Source of the DNA: Chondrinema litorale | Lineage (GTDB): Bacteria > Bacteroidota > Bacteroidia > Cytophagales > Flammeovirgaceae | Direction: 5' to 3' | Length of the DNA: 64,000 nucleotides | NCBI RefSeq assembly: GCF_026250525.1 | Contig: NZ_CP111043.1 | Location: 2,159,421 to 2,223,420, forward strand | Part shown: piece after piece, positions 8,490 to 19,100 of the stretch | Position numbering within the stretch: position 1 is the first letter of the stretch | Layout: each line of letters begins with the position of its first letter | Made by a program: the position numbers and the translations under genes | Notes under the pieces: generated by a model | What the model was told of the DNA's origin: nothing | Database searches by the model: none | What the model saw: the letters and a program-made list of their open reading frames with translations, nothing else

Positions 8490-10106
8490 TCAATACATTA
8501 CATCCATGAAACCAGTGCTACTGGAGTCCAGTTTCCATCTTTGGGTAGCATACCATAGGGTATCCAGAGCTTCTGAGCCATGTGTGGCATCTTCAGGTTT
8601 TACTTTTGGATCTTTTTCAGGCGTTTTATCTTTTTCAAAACCTGTTTTGCCTTGTTTCAATCCGGCTCCTTGCAAGGAGACAATCAATTGCTTATTTCTA
8701 TTCAGGTTAATCCTAAACTTTGAAAGTTTTTCTTCATCTTCAGCAAAGGTTTTTTGAAAAAGGGTATATCTTGACTTATGAGATGGTGCTTGGCCCATGT
8801 ATATCCTGTTTACTTCCCATCCGTATTCCATCAAGGCATTGCACCACTCATCAGCAAAGGTCACATCATCTTTGGCATTTTCCGGAATGGCTGTATGATC
8901 AAAATAATAGTTGACTTTTTTAAGGGGTTTGTACTTGTAGTAATCGCAAAACTTTTTAACCAGATTTTTAATTCTCAAAGGGTGTTTGACAAACAAGGAA
9001 TTCAGGATTTTATATTCATTCCCAAAATCTTGACCGATGACTACCCAGTTTATGGCCGAATTATAATCACAGGCAATATCTAGTGGTTCATATTGCAAAA
9101 AATCTGAATCCCATCGGCAATCAATCACATCACTGGAAGTATAAGTTAAATCTAGCTGATCGATATGAGAGAAATTACTATCTACATATCCATGTATTTC
9201 TTCATCAAAAAGGCCATAAAAACCATTTTCTATTTTGCTAATTTCTTTGTTGAGTACAGACATCTGAAACTCCAAATCAGAAAGAGTACGCTTGAAGTTT
9301 TTAATCACATCAAGCCCCAAAGCATGGATATTATCAAAGGTGCTGGCAGTGGAAAAATACACCGTATTCTTCCTTAACTCATTGATATAAGACTCAAATT
9401 TTTTGATCTTCTGAAGAATTTTTTCAGCTCCTCTCTGATTGGGCTTTTCTCTTAAATGATGAGATAGTTCAATGATTTGATGCTGGATAGAAAGAATAAG
9501 TTCGATTGTTTCCCCATCCATTTGCTCATAAAAGTCCAATAACCATTTTGAACTGGAGCCTTGAGGCATATCTGAAGTAAAAAGAATGGATCCATGATTG
9601 CTCAAATGTTGAAAATGTTCTGCATTACCTCGAATGGTCAGTAGTACCTGATCCAGTCTTTTTTTGTTTAGGTATCTGGCTTCATCTGCATATAGCCAGT
9701 CAATGGATCCACCATTGTATGTACCTGGTCTATCTAATGAAATCAAAGCTACTCCTGAGCCATTATACCAGGAAATATAATGATCTGGTTTGAGGGGTTG
9801 TAAATAGGCTGAAGGCCAGTTCCACTTTTTAGGTGGAAACTTTTTGATAAAAAAATGCACATCCCTTTGATAGCCTAATTTCTCCCATCCAGAAACAACA
9901 GCTGGAAGTAGTACTGTTAACAGTTTTTCATAACTGACATTGACAAAGCCACCGATGCTTCTGGGCATTTTGGTAATATTATCATGGGAAAACATGGCGC
10001 CAGGCCCCGTTGTTTTTCCTGTAGCTCTTCCCCAAATCAGCACATTTACTTTGGCTAGAATGGCATAAAAAAGTATTTGGGGAATGTTATAATGTTCTTT
10101 TTTCAA
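8490..10106 (-). CDS. phage terminase large subunit
   Basis: 538 residues. The N-terminal ATPase shows a Walker A-like WGRATGKTTG (25-34) and a Walker B WLYADEARY (138-145), followed by a coupling segment with TSDMPQG. The C-terminal nuclease half shows acidic RNase H-like positions (DIACDYN, YYFDHT, and a late SEALDTLWYA). The enzyme cuts phage DNA and drives it into the prohead. It directly follows the small-subunit candidate (4-bp gap) and precedes the portal operon. Confidence 0.85.
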   Translation of the reverse strand: MKKEHYNIPQILFYAILAKVNVLIWGRATGKTTGPGAMFSHDNITKMPRSIGGFVNVSYEKLLTVLLPAVVSGWEKLGYQRDVHFFIKKFPPKKWNWPSAYLQPLKPDHYISWYNGSGVALISLDRPGTYNGGSIDWLYADEARYLNKKRLDQVLLTIRGNAEHFQHLSNHGSILFTSDMPQGSSSKWLLDFYEQMDGETIELILSIQHQIIELSHHLREKPNQRGAEKILQKIKKFESYINELRKNTVYFSTASTFDNIHALGLDVIKNFKRTLSDLEFQMSVLNKEISKIENGFYGLFDEEIHGYVDSNFSHIDQLDLTYTSSDVIDCRWDSDFLQYEPLDIACDYNSAINWVVIGQDFGNEYKILNSLFVKHPLRIKNLVKKFCDYYKYKPLKKVNYYFDHTAIPENAKDDVTFADEWCNALMEYGWEVNRIYMGQAPSHKSRYTLFQKTFAEDEEKLSKFRINLNRNKQLIVSLQGAGLKQGKTGFEKDKTPEKDPKVKPEDATHGSEALDTLWYATQRWKLDSSSTGFMDVMY

Positions 10107-10110
10107 ATCG

Positions 10111-10668
10111 TTAACTGGCTTCTACATCTAAAATATCTATCTTTCTTTTGGTCTTGGAAAGCTGTTTATAAGCCTGTTCAATTTCTTGTTCAGATAGTTG
10201 ATTGACTTTGGTAGTTTCTGGAAAAAATCCCATCAAAATATTTACTGGTTGAATCTGATCAAATGACATGGTATCTTTATCTCCCAATAATTTCTCAACA
10301 GCTGTCACCAGGTTTTTATCTGCTTGTGCTGCTGCTCTGGAGTCTTTTCTTTTGATGGCCATATCCTTGGTTTTCATGATTTGACCTAAAACCACATCAA
10401 TCCAAAACTCCCGATTTAGATTGACACGAGAGCCAAAGATTTTTTGCGTTTCAAAAAAGTCTTGATGGGCTTGAGTGCGTTTAATACCAAACATTTTCAT
10501 GGCCATAGGCACTACCTTGTTTCTACTCCCATATTGATGAATCAAATCAGCTATTTGCTGATATCTTTTTAATTTTTCCTCTAATTTGGGTGAGAGTTCA
10601 GCTGCTTGATCTGTGACCAAATATTCAATAATTAAATCTGAATCTGTTTTTGTAGATAGTTCCATCAT
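10111..10668 (-). CDS. probable terminase small subunit
   Basis: 185 residues, helical, with an N-terminal segment (PMAMKMFGIKRTQAHQDF) that reads as a helix-turn-helix and a middle oligomerisation-like helix rich in Ala and Lys. Placement 4 bp before the large subunit supports the call. Direct sequence similarity to named TerS families is not obvious. Confidence 0.6.
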   Translation of the reverse strand: MMELSTKTDSDLIIEYLVTDQAAELSPKLEEKLKRYQQIADLIHQYGSRNKVVPMAMKMFGIKRTQAHQDFFETQKIFGSRVNLNREFWIDVVLGQIMKTKDMAIKRKDSRAAAQADKNLVTAVEKLLGDKDTMSFDQIQPVNILMGFFPETTKVNQLSEQEIEQAYKQLSKTKRKIDILDVEAS

Positions 10669-10800
10669 AAAAAATATATTTCTCGAAGAATTTCTCCGCT
10701 AAACGATCTTTACCTAAAAACAAATCAATAAAATAGGGTAGATTTTACAAGCAAATGTTACATAAGTAATTCAAAGGCAGTCTGTTACCTGCTATCATCC

Positions 10801-11103
10801 TTACTCTTTTAAACCTTTTTTACCTATTGGAAAGCCGTCTGATAGGCCACCTGGCAGGTAATTGTTTACCACTTGTATTGCTGGAAGCACTCCTTTTTTT
10901 GCCAGCTCAAACATCTTTTGTCTCAAGGTGATTTCAGTCTGTAAAACCCCACGTTGGTAAGCCCGATACAAAGCACCCTCCTTAAAATATTCATTCTTGA
11001 AAAGATAAATATCCTTATCCAGTAATATTGCAACACTTCTTAAATCAAAATAGAGTCTGGCATAAGTCTCCACCTGCTTTAATTCGTCTTGGCTCAAATT
11101 CAT
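10801..11103 (-). CDS. small phage protein, terminase-region
   Basis: I take ATG at 11103, because it overlaps the upstream stop as ATGA. A longer form would start at 11142. About 100 residues, with a helix-turn-helix-like middle (LDKDIYLFKNEYFKEG, then AYQRGVLQTEITLRQ), as in proteins that sit just before terminase genes. It could be an alternative small terminase. No firm family. Confidence 0.5.
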   Translation of the reverse strand: MNLSQDELKQVETYARLYFDLRSVAILLDKDIYLFKNEYFKEGALYRAYQRGVLQTEITLRQKMFELAKKGVLPAIQVVNNYLPGGLSDGFPIGKKGLKE

Positions 11104-11690
11104 GAAATTAACTTTTCTATTTGTCTGATTTCTTCTTCCCACTCAGCTATATTCTCTTTTGATAAGCGACCTTTTTTAGCTTTGGATAGATAAGTTCTCA
11201 AAGTGTTTCTACGTCTTAACAAACTCTGGAGATCTGTCATTTCAAAAGACTTCTTATCTCTTCTAGGAAGGGCTCCAGTATTTTCAAAAGTTTTTAAATC
11301 ATCCCAGATATCATGAATCTCATCAAAATAATCTAAAATGATAAAAGCAGCTGCCATTCTTTCTGTTTCACTATAATTTAGTAGCTTTTGCTGAAGAAAA
11401 GAAGCTTCTTTGTATAATTGCTTCCATTTTTCATCTAATTCCTTTACATCCTCTAAAAATGCATTATTAGGGTGTTTTTGCTCAAAACTTGATTGATTCA
11501 AACTTGATAAGTCAAGATATACCTGTTTTTCTTTTAATTTTTCAAGCTCTGAAAGCAGTTTGATTTTATTAAAATGGGATTCCCCTTTGTTGAGCAAATC
11601 TTTTGTTAGGCAATCAGCTGTGAGCTGATTGTATATTTTTAAGGCATCCTGATAATTGAAATTGTCGATATAAAATTGAATCACATTCAT
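11100..11690 (-). CDS. helical phage protein of unknown function
   Basis: About 196 residues from ATG at 11690 (a start at 11702 would add four residues). Long helices with Lys/Glu-rich coiled-coil character. Its stop is coupled to the next gene by ATGA. Lies between capsid and terminase genes. No family recognised. Confidence 0.55.
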   Translation of the reverse strand: MNVIQFYIDNFNYQDALKIYNQLTADCLTKDLLNKGESHFNKIKLLSELEKLKEKQVYLDLSSLNQSSFEQKHPNNAFLEDVKELDEKWKQLYKEASFLQQKLLNYSETERMAAAFIILDYFDEIHDIWDDLKTFENTGALPRRDKKSFEMTDLQSLLRRRNTLRTYLSKAKKGRLSKENIAEWEEEIRQIEKLIS

Positions 11691-11753
11691 AAAAAAAAGC
11701 ACATATCCATGTGCTCCTTTAACGCTTTTTCTAGTAATCTTTGGGCTAATAAA

Positions 11754-11969
11754 CTATTTTGATGGACTGTTTTTTACTTCTTTGACGCTTTTACTTTCTG
11801 CCTTTTTTAAATAAGGACATTTTGCCTCGTGCAACTTATCTGCTGTATTTAAATCCATGGAACATAAATCATATTGAGTGCCTTTAAATACAAATAGACC
11901 AGGTTTAACTAGTACTACTTCATAGCTTCCTTCTAGTGCTCCGCTCATTTTTTTTTCTTCTTTACTCAT
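11754..11969 (-). CDS. small capsid-region protein
   Basis: 71 residues with a beta-rich middle (YEVVLVKPGLFVFKGTQYDL) and a lysine-rich tail. It starts 2 bp after the preceding gene. Its position suggests a minor head component. No family recognised. Confidence 0.5.
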   Translation of the reverse strand: MSKEEKKMSGALEGSYEVVLVKPGLFVFKGTQYDLCSMDLNTADKLHEAKCPYLKKAESKSVKEVKNSPSK

Positions 11970-11971
11970 AA

Positions 11972-12511
11972 TTAGGCTGCTTCAGTAAGTGGTATAACAT
12001 TCTCATAAAAAGGGGCAACTCTGCCAATACTGCGAATAGTGGCATTGACATGTCTTGAGTCAGCTACTGCTAGACCTGAAGGAATATTAAATTCCTCAAT
12101 AGATGCTGGAAGTCCAGGAGAGCCTATTACACGCATAGTTCCATCAATATGGACAATGATCAATACCAGGTCATTGTTTTTGTTTTCCTCTATCCAGGCA
12201 ACCATATTTTTAGGCGTTCCTGGATGTTGCAAGGTAACCACATTCTGAGCTGATTTTCCATCTCTAGCTCCCTGACCACTGGATTCTAATCCAGACATTT
12301 CAAGGGTAGATTGTATTTGCCAGAAACGTTTTCCGGTTTTCATCACAAATGGGTCAGTGATGGTGACTTTGTCAGCATAATCGGTTGGAGCTGCTGGAAC
12401 TACAGGGAAAGTGAGAATATCATGGTAATGGGCATAGTAGGCCACCACCTGTAAACCTGCATCATTGTTGATACCACTTTCCGTTGATTTTAAAATATCT
12501 TCAGGAGTCAT
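11972..12511 (-). CDS. structural protein candidate (head decoration or tail-tube-like)
   Basis: 179 residues, beta-rich. The sequence alternates short strands and Gly/Pro turns (DGTMRVIGSPGLP) and ends with an ordered hydrophobic segment. It has the size and placement after the capsid gene expected of a decoration or tail-tube protein. I cannot decide between them from sequence. Confidence 0.5.
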   Translation of the reverse strand: MTPEDILKSTESGINNDAGLQVVAYYAHYHDILTFPVVPAAPTDYADKVTITDPFVMKTGKRFWQIQSTLEMSGLESSGQGARDGKSAQNVVTLQHPGTPKNMVAWIEENKNNDLVLIIVHIDGTMRVIGSPGLPASIEEFNIPSGLAVADSRHVNATIRSIGRVAPFYENVIPLTEAA

Positions 12512-12531
12512 AAAATGATTTGTTTAAATGA

Positions 12532-12906
12532 TTACTGTTTAATCAAGATGCCTGTATTTCTATCGATGAGCTCTTTGAGCAAATCTTTGTTTTCTGCCTT
12601 ATTTAAGTCAGCTGTTTTATAAACCTTCGCATCTGGGCCTTTTCCCAGCTTAAATGTTTTGCCAATCACCTTGTACTTTATTTTGTTATGAGTAACAATT
12701 AAAGCACCTGCACTGGCTTGAGCTGTCGCACTTTCCACTTCACTTTGCTGCTCTTCGATCACTTTATTCTGATCATTGATCAACTCCTGAGCTTCTTTTA
12801 TTTTCTTTTCCTGATCCTTGATCTGAGCATTCTTTTCCTTGATTGCTTCCTGAGCTGCTGCCAGTTCTTTTTCAAGTTCTTCAACAGTCTTTTTAGATTC
12901 TGCCAT
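12532..12906 (-). CDS. coiled-coil phage protein downstream of capsid
   Basis: 124 residues. Residues 5-60 form an almost uninterrupted Glu/Lys/Gln coiled coil. Residues 65-124 are a compact beta-rich domain with KYKVIGKTFKLGKG. Lies between the capsid gene and the 179-residue structural gene. A scaffold-like or head-tail linking role is possible. Confidence 0.5.
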   Translation of the reverse strand: MAESKKTVEELEKELAAAQEAIKEKNAQIKDQEKKIKEAQELINDQNKVIEEQQSEVESATAQASAGALIVTHNKIKYKVIGKTFKLGKGPDAKVYKTADLNKAENKDLLKELIDRNTGILIKQ

Positions 12907-12973
12907 AATTCAAAAGAATTTCAATTAATAATTTGAGTAAAACTTTAATAATGAAAAAGCTTTAGCAGCTTGA

Positions 12974-13930
12974 TTAAGCTGCTAAATCCTGGTCATTGGT
13001 GAAGACAATTTCTGGGATGACAAAACCTACTCCACGCCAAAAATCTGTGAAGATTTTCACCTTTCTATCTTCCGATTCTGTTTTCACCTTACTTTCGTTG
13101 GCTGCCTTTTTAGAAAGCTGAATAGCATTATTCTTAGGAGTACAAAGAATCTTGTTACTTGTGCCAAAAGAAGGACATCCTAACACATTGACATTAGAAA
13201 AATCAACTTTACCAGTTGTATTATCTTTGTAATCTGTATTCTGACCATACTTGGCTTTATAACCTCTCAAGAATCTTCTGGCATTCATCTCACTCATACC
13301 CAGCGGCATCTTAATGCCCCAATACTTTTGATTGATCGCATCTACAAAGGATTCAATTTGTTCCACCCAAACTACATCATCTGCATCTGGAGCTCCAGTA
13401 ACAATAGGAGTAATTCTTCCACCTGTAATATGATCATTGACAATTTTTCTAATGCCATTGATACCAGTACTGGCATCACCAGCTGTGCCTTCTGCTGGAT
13501 TTGCTTGCTCACCTAAAAATACTTCTAAGAGCTCATAGTCTTCTTTGATCTGTGGAATTAAAAGCTCCTCTACAATGTATCTGACAATTGGCCATTGTTT
13601 CCTGTCTAAATCATTATCTGCTAAAAAACCTAACCAAGTAGCTTCCACATCATCTGGGTATTCCTCGCTATCCATTTTCAATTTGAACTGATCGATAGCC
13701 ACTGGTTTGAACTCAACAGGAGCCAATGGAGTCCAGGATTTTTGGAAAGGCTGCAATACCCTACCCACAGTGGCTTTACTGGCTAACCACCTGGTGTCAT
13801 CTGTTCTAACTGTGGTGAAAAGCTGCTCTGTAATTGATTTGGCCAGCAATAATTTGTACAACCTGGACATATTCTGGCCTTGGTTGATATAATAGGCACC
13901 GAATTCGGTGATAATATCGGCTACTTCCAT
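12974..13930 (-). CDS. phage major capsid protein
   Basis: 318 residues, soluble, mixed alpha/beta, following the S49 protease by 61 bp, which is the usual protease-capsid order. An internal IPQIKEDYELLEVFLGEQA segment and a late NKILCTPKNNA segment fit my recollection of Bacteroidota phage capsid proteins. Assembly protein of the prohead shell, probably HK97-like. The fold is inference. Confidence 0.72.
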   Translation of the reverse strand: MEVADIITEFGAYYINQGQNMSRLYKLLLAKSITEQLFTTVRTDDTRWLASKATVGRVLQPFQKSWTPLAPVEFKPVAIDQFKLKMDSEEYPDDVEATWLGFLADNDLDRKQWPIVRYIVEELLIPQIKEDYELLEVFLGEQANPAEGTAGDASTGINGIRKIVNDHITGGRITPIVTGAPDADDVVWVEQIESFVDAINQKYWGIKMPLGMSEMNARRFLRGYKAKYGQNTDYKDNTTGKVDFSNVNVLGCPSFGTSNKILCTPKNNAIQLSKKAANESKVKTESEDRKVKIFTDFWRGVGFVIPEIVFTNDQDLAA

Positions 13931-13991
13931 CTTATAAAAGAGATTAAAACAAATAAAAGGTTAAAAAAATATGAGAGGTTTAATTGTTAAA

Positions 13992-15227
13992 TTAATATCC
14001 TAAAGCAGCATCAGCTGCTCTGTTATGAGGCAGGCTATCAATGACTTTTTGATTTTCATTATCTTCATCCTGATTACCTTCTTTTTTGGTTGAAGATCTG
14101 GTATCTCCGGGCTGTTCACCATATGATTCAGCTTTAGTTTTCCACTGGTCACGATCTTTAATTAAATCATCGCGTTCTTTGGTTACTGCAGCAAGTTGAA
14201 AATCCACATCAGAAACTTTAGCAGTTAGTTCTTTTACTTGATTAGTTAGTTTATTATGCTCCTCAACTGATTCCTTCATTGAAGCTTTTAATTCAGTGAG
14301 TTCTTTAGATTTTACTTTTACTTCTTCTTCTAGATTTTTATCATCAGAATCAGAAGAAAACCAATTTTTAAGAGAAAATGCCATAGTTACATTAAGATTT
14401 GAATTAGTAGATAAAGATTCAATAGCCATATCAAGCGAACCAATTTCATCAATGAGATTGTATTCTAAAGCTTCTTTGGCAGTATATATTAAACCAGTGA
14501 GTACCTTTCCAGGCACATTAGGTCTTTTACTCAGAATAGCATTATGGAATGTTTCAGCTACGGGGTTAATGAGTACATCTTTAACTGCAGTATACCTACC
14601 TTTCATAGCTTCATCGAATTCAGAATTCTTGTTCTTTGATTTATCAGCAAGAATTTCATGAATTTTAATTCCTGCATTTTCAAAATACTTTGAATAATCA
14701 GTAATAGAAAGCATGGTTCCAATAGAGCCGATTATGTCTTGTTCACTGGAAGCAATGATTCTATCACATTGCGAAGCAATCCAATAACCTTTAGAGCAAC
14801 ACATGCCATCATATACCATAGCTATTTTTGGTTTAGACATAGCATTGACGGCATTGGCTAATAATTGCGTACCAAAGACAGTTCCCCCCGGTGTATCAAA
14901 AAGGAAAATCACTGCGGAAATATTAGGATTTCTTTCAGCCTGGCTAATCCAAGTAATGATCTTTTCATCAGAAATTCCGCCATAACCTCTATACTTAAAC
15001 ATTACTCCGATAATAGGAATAATAGCGATAGAACCTGCAGGAACTTCTTCTTTGAAACCTTCCCAGTTTGGAAAAACACTATTACTAGGAACAGCCATTT
15101 CAAAGTTAAATTCTTTGGTTTCTGCAGGTACTTTACCGGACTGAATGTAAGTAGCGATTACAGGTAGTAAGCTTGTAAAGCCCTCCTTAGAAATAAGCCA
15201 TTGCTGATTCAAAAAATTAAATTCCAT
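13992..15227 (-). CDS. S49-family prohead protease fused to a scaffold-like tail
   Basis: 411 residues. Residues about 60-270 are an S49/SppA-type serine peptidase: the DTPGGTVFG segment near 111-119, then MCCSKGYWIAS with the likely nucleophile Ser145, and a downstream Lys-rich helix near 200 that probably supplies the general base. Residues 285-411 are a charged coiled coil ending in a polar tail, the usual scaffold fused to phage proheads. It precedes the capsid gene. A GAAAAAGGACT box (15269-15279) lies 42 bp before the start. Confidence 0.82.
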   Translation of the reverse strand: MEFNFLNQQWLISKEGFTSLLPVIATYIQSGKVPAETKEFNFEMAVPSNSVFPNWEGFKEEVPAGSIAIIPIIGVMFKYRGYGGISDEKIITWISQAERNPNISAVIFLFDTPGGTVFGTQLLANAVNAMSKPKIAMVYDGMCCSKGYWIASQCDRIIASSEQDIIGSIGTMLSITDYSKYFENAGIKIHEILADKSKNKNSEFDEAMKGRYTAVKDVLINPVAETFHNAILSKRPNVPGKVLTGLIYTAKEALEYNLIDEIGSLDMAIESLSTNSNLNVTMAFSLKNWFSSDSDDKNLEEEVKVKSKELTELKASMKESVEEHNKLTNQVKELTAKVSDVDFQLAAVTKERDDLIKDRDQWKTKAESYGEQPGDTRSSTKKEGNQDEDNENQKVIDSLPHNRAADAALGY

Positions 15228-15277
15228 AAGAAATCTTTTGAAACAAGGTTAAAAAATATCAGCAATGGGAAAAAGGA

Positions 15278-15676
15278 CTATAAATCATCGACAATAAGCC
15301 TATCGCAAAGATCAAAAAATACAGGCTTAATTTTCAGATTTTTGAGTGAAGACAATTTGATTTCAGGCAATGTTATTTTTTCCTTCTGACTCATCAGTAC
15401 CTCCATATCTTTCATAAAATCAGCATAAGTTTCTGAAGAAGTGGCTAATGTTAGTTTTCCATTTTTTTCTTCTCCACCATGCTTTTCAAATAGCTTTTTT
15501 TTCTGTTGATCAGATACCTTTAGAATCTCATTACATTGATGTGCGAACTTTCCAATTTTATAAGAAAGAGATACTTCAATATCCATTTCACCAATAAATG
15601 ATAAACCTCTCTGCAGGTTATCAATTTCCAGAATGGTGAGTTCTTGAATGTTTGTAGATTTTTTGTTTTTAGTCAT
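15278..15676 (-). CDS. phage protein of unknown function
   Basis: 132 residues, charged, with no membrane segment or recognised motif. It sits 2 bp after the 154-residue gene and 50 bp before the protease gene, in the same leftward block. Confidence 0.5.
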   Translation of the reverse strand: MTKNKKSTNIQELTILEIDNLQRGLSFIGEMDIEVSLSYKIGKFAHQCNEILKVSDQQKKKLFEKHGGEEKNGKLTLATSSETYADFMKDMEVLMSQKEKITLPEIKLSSLKNLKIKPVFFDLCDRLIVDDL

Positions 15677-15678
15677 GA

Positions 15679-16143
15679 TTAATCGCGTTGAATGTGTACA
15701 AAAGGACTAGCATCATCAAAAGTGACATCGTATTTCTCAGTCAATTTTCTCTGCATAGCTAAGGTGATTGCATCTTGTAAAGAATATCGAGGAGTGTTAT
15801 AATAGAATTCATCTAACCACATATCCCATTCACCAATCGTCTTTTGGATCTTCTCAGGATTTTCTTCTGAGATTTCTTCAGATGGATTAAAATCGGGATT
15901 ATCAATAAGTACTGGATCGAGGGAACTATCGACTACTGGTACTTGTATAGAATTGTTTACAATCAAATCTAATCTAGTATCTGTAGGTAAGACTTCTTCG
16001 CCTACTTTTACTACCACTGTACATCTAAAAGTAACATTAACAGCTGCCGGATTGATGACCATCATATCTTTTCTTGTAGCACCCCATTCGAGCGTTTTTA
16101 CAGTACCACCACTGTTATAGAATTCAATTGATAAAAGGCTCAT
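15679..16143 (-). CDS. phage protein, beta-rich N-terminus
   Basis: 154 residues. The first 80 alternate strands and turns. The rest is acidic, with a conserved-looking GEWDMWLDEFYYNTPRYSL segment. Located between the fibre-like gene and the 132-residue gene. Function unknown. Confidence 0.5.
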   Translation of the reverse strand: MSLLSIEFYNSGGTVKTLEWGATRKDMMVINPAAVNVTFRCTVVVKVGEEVLPTDTRLDLIVNNSIQVPVVDSSLDPVLIDNPDFNPSEEISEENPEKIQKTIGEWDMWLDEFYYNTPRYSLQDAITLAMQRKLTEKYDVTFDDASPFVHIQRD

Positions 16144-16169
16144 ATATAAAAAAATTTAAGTTATGACAA

Positions 16170-19100
16170 TCATATTGCTGCAACAAAACCAAGGTTTCTT
16201 AAAGCATCGACTACTGCTTGTAAAACAGTTGTATTATTAGCACCATTTGCATCATCTATGGCTGAGAGTTGATAGAGTTTAATGATTTTATTGTCTTCAG
16301 TTTTGGTATGAAAGCAAGCATTATCTCCTGAGCCATCGTAATCTTGTGACCATACTTGGATTGTATTAGCATCAATGTAATTAGGCTCTAAAGAGGTTTG
16401 AAATACCATTTGTGCTTTGGTATTTGACCAATGATTGATAAAAATACCAGCTTCATGATTTGAATTCTCCCAACCTACATATAGATATGCGCCATTTCTA
16501 TTGACTACTACTCGACCTTTGGTGACAGACGCATCACCAATGTAAGCGGTTTTGGATAGGTTAACACCTTGAAAAGAACCTGTATTTACTACGGTAACTA
16601 TACTGCTGTTTTCTCTGCCTAATCCAATAGTTCGGGAGTTCGTGTGTGATGCCACAAAAATTCCATTGGCATTTTCATAAACAACAAAACTACCAGAAGG
16701 ACTATAACCAGTAGCTGTAGCAATTAGAGTATGATCACCATTATTGGTATAATCATTTTGAATATACAATGCTGCTTGTTCTAATTGCCTTGAAGTACCA
16801 TAACTACTATCAGTATAAAAGATTTGTAGACCACTTCTTCTAATTACATCTACCTCAGCATATCCAATAGAAAATATTTGATCAGATTGATTGTAAAACA
16901 GGTTTGTATCTTCTGTTATATTCCCATCAACATCAGCAAAAAGAATTGAACCAGGCGTAAAGGTTGTTGTATTTTGATATATTTCTCTTATATTGATCTC
17001 AACTCCATCTTCTGTATAAAATACAGGGCTTGCAGTTCCTGCACCATCATAATCTTTGGCATAAAGCACAAATGCATCAGCTATGGCAGCCAGTGATAAG
17101 TTTGGTGAAATATACCCAATGAAATTACCTTCGGTTTCTGATAATTTTGAAACTGGGATATGAGAACTACCAAACCTAGCTAATTGGATATAACCTGAAC
17201 CAATTCGAGCATTATTTGAATTTCCAATTCTAAAATCAAAACTAGTAGGTGCATTCATATAAACGATGCTACCAGTACCTTGAATAGTATAGTTTGTACT
17301 ATCAGGAGAAGTTTGACCTAACCAAACAAAACCAGTTGAAGAACCATCTGTATTAGTTCCTATAAATGCACCTCTGGCTATCTTTAGTTGATTGATCGAA
17401 TTATCATAATAGAATCTAGTATTAGCATTTTCAGTAATAGTACCATCTGCATCTGCAAAAAGTACTGAACCGGGTGTAAATTCACTAAGATTTCCTTCGA
17501 CTGCTTGATGAATAGCCACTAAATTTATCTCGATACCATCTTCTGTTAAGAAAAAAGGAGAACCAGAAGAAGTTACACCATCTCGATCTTTAGCAAACTG
17601 ATAATATCCATTATCTGGAAGGTCAGGAGTGTTTTCAATTGCTTGATAGATATATCCTCTTACATCCAGATTTGCATTGTTAATTCTGAAATCTTTAGAA
17701 ACTAAATAAGGATAAGAGGAAGTGAATTTGGTATAACCTGCTGTACTTCCATTAACATCTATTTCTAACTTAGCATTATTTGCACCCCTAAGTACAAGTT
17801 CTTGTCCATCTGAAGAATAAATATCATAGCCATTGATAGTTAAAATATTATCAGTACTATCAAAAGTAAGATTTATAGAGTCAGTTAGACCACCATCAAC
17901 ATCTGCGATGATGATTGAACCAGGTGTGAAAGTACGATTAGTGAACTCATAGATTTTTCTAATATCAATTTCAACTAAATCTTCAGTAATTAATACAGGG
18001 CTTGCAGTGCCATCTACATCATAATCCTTCGAGATTAAATCAAATGCATCTACAGGAGAGCCAGTTGAATAATCATCTTTATTTCTAATTCTAAGAGCAC
18101 CTAATAAATCAATGGCCTGTTCTGCAGAACTGACTTGATTGATAGCAATTTGGTTACCGATATAGTTATTTGCTCCTCCCGCAAGCCGGATTAATTCATT
18201 TTCATTTTGGTCATAAAGCTCTATATAACCACCTGTAGAAAATGAAGTGAAAATTCTAACTTGTTCAGCATTGATTGGTGTACCTGCAGAATCAATTCGA
18301 TTGATGTGAATACCATCATGGTCGGTATCTATAACTAAATCAATTCCGTAATCTGGAAAAGAATTTCCAATAGCAAGTCTGTGCCTTACATGATCATAAG
18401 TTAACTGACCATCAGTAAATAACTTACCATCAGCATAAGCAAAAACTAAGGAATTAGGGATAAAATCATTGAAGTTATTGTCATCAAATTGAATATCAAC
18501 ATATTCTCTAATATAATCCTTTACCCATTTAACAGGAGGTATGTAAGAACCAAGTATAAAAGCATCTAGTGGGTCAGAACCAAATGGTTCAGGGTCTGAA
18601 TATTTGATTACACCACCCGGACCTTGAATGAATTCAAGTTCTTGATCAAAAAATCTAAGTTGGCTTGTCCCATGAACATTAGAAGAATATAAGTAAACAC
18701 CATCATCATTTACATAGAATCCTTCCTTATGCTTTCCATCTGGAGGAACATAACTTTGCTCACGATTACTAATTTCAAAGAAATAAGTATGAGGAACATA
18801 GATATAAGTTTCTTCTACAATTGTTCCACCTATCTTACCTTTCTTAGTTATTCCATCAAAATATAAACCATTACTTAATGATAGACTAGTCGTTTGACCT
18901 CCATTGCCACTCCCATCAGTTCCTGATCCTTCTACACCATCATCAGTAGGCATCTCAAAATTTAAAAAGGCTGATTCATTTAAAGTGTTGCCTGTAATCT
19001 TAAACCCTCTGCTATTGACATTTCCTTGAAGGCGACCTTTGTCTAAGTTATTTGAAATTCTAAGTGGGTTTTCCTTATGACCTATCAGTATCTGATACCC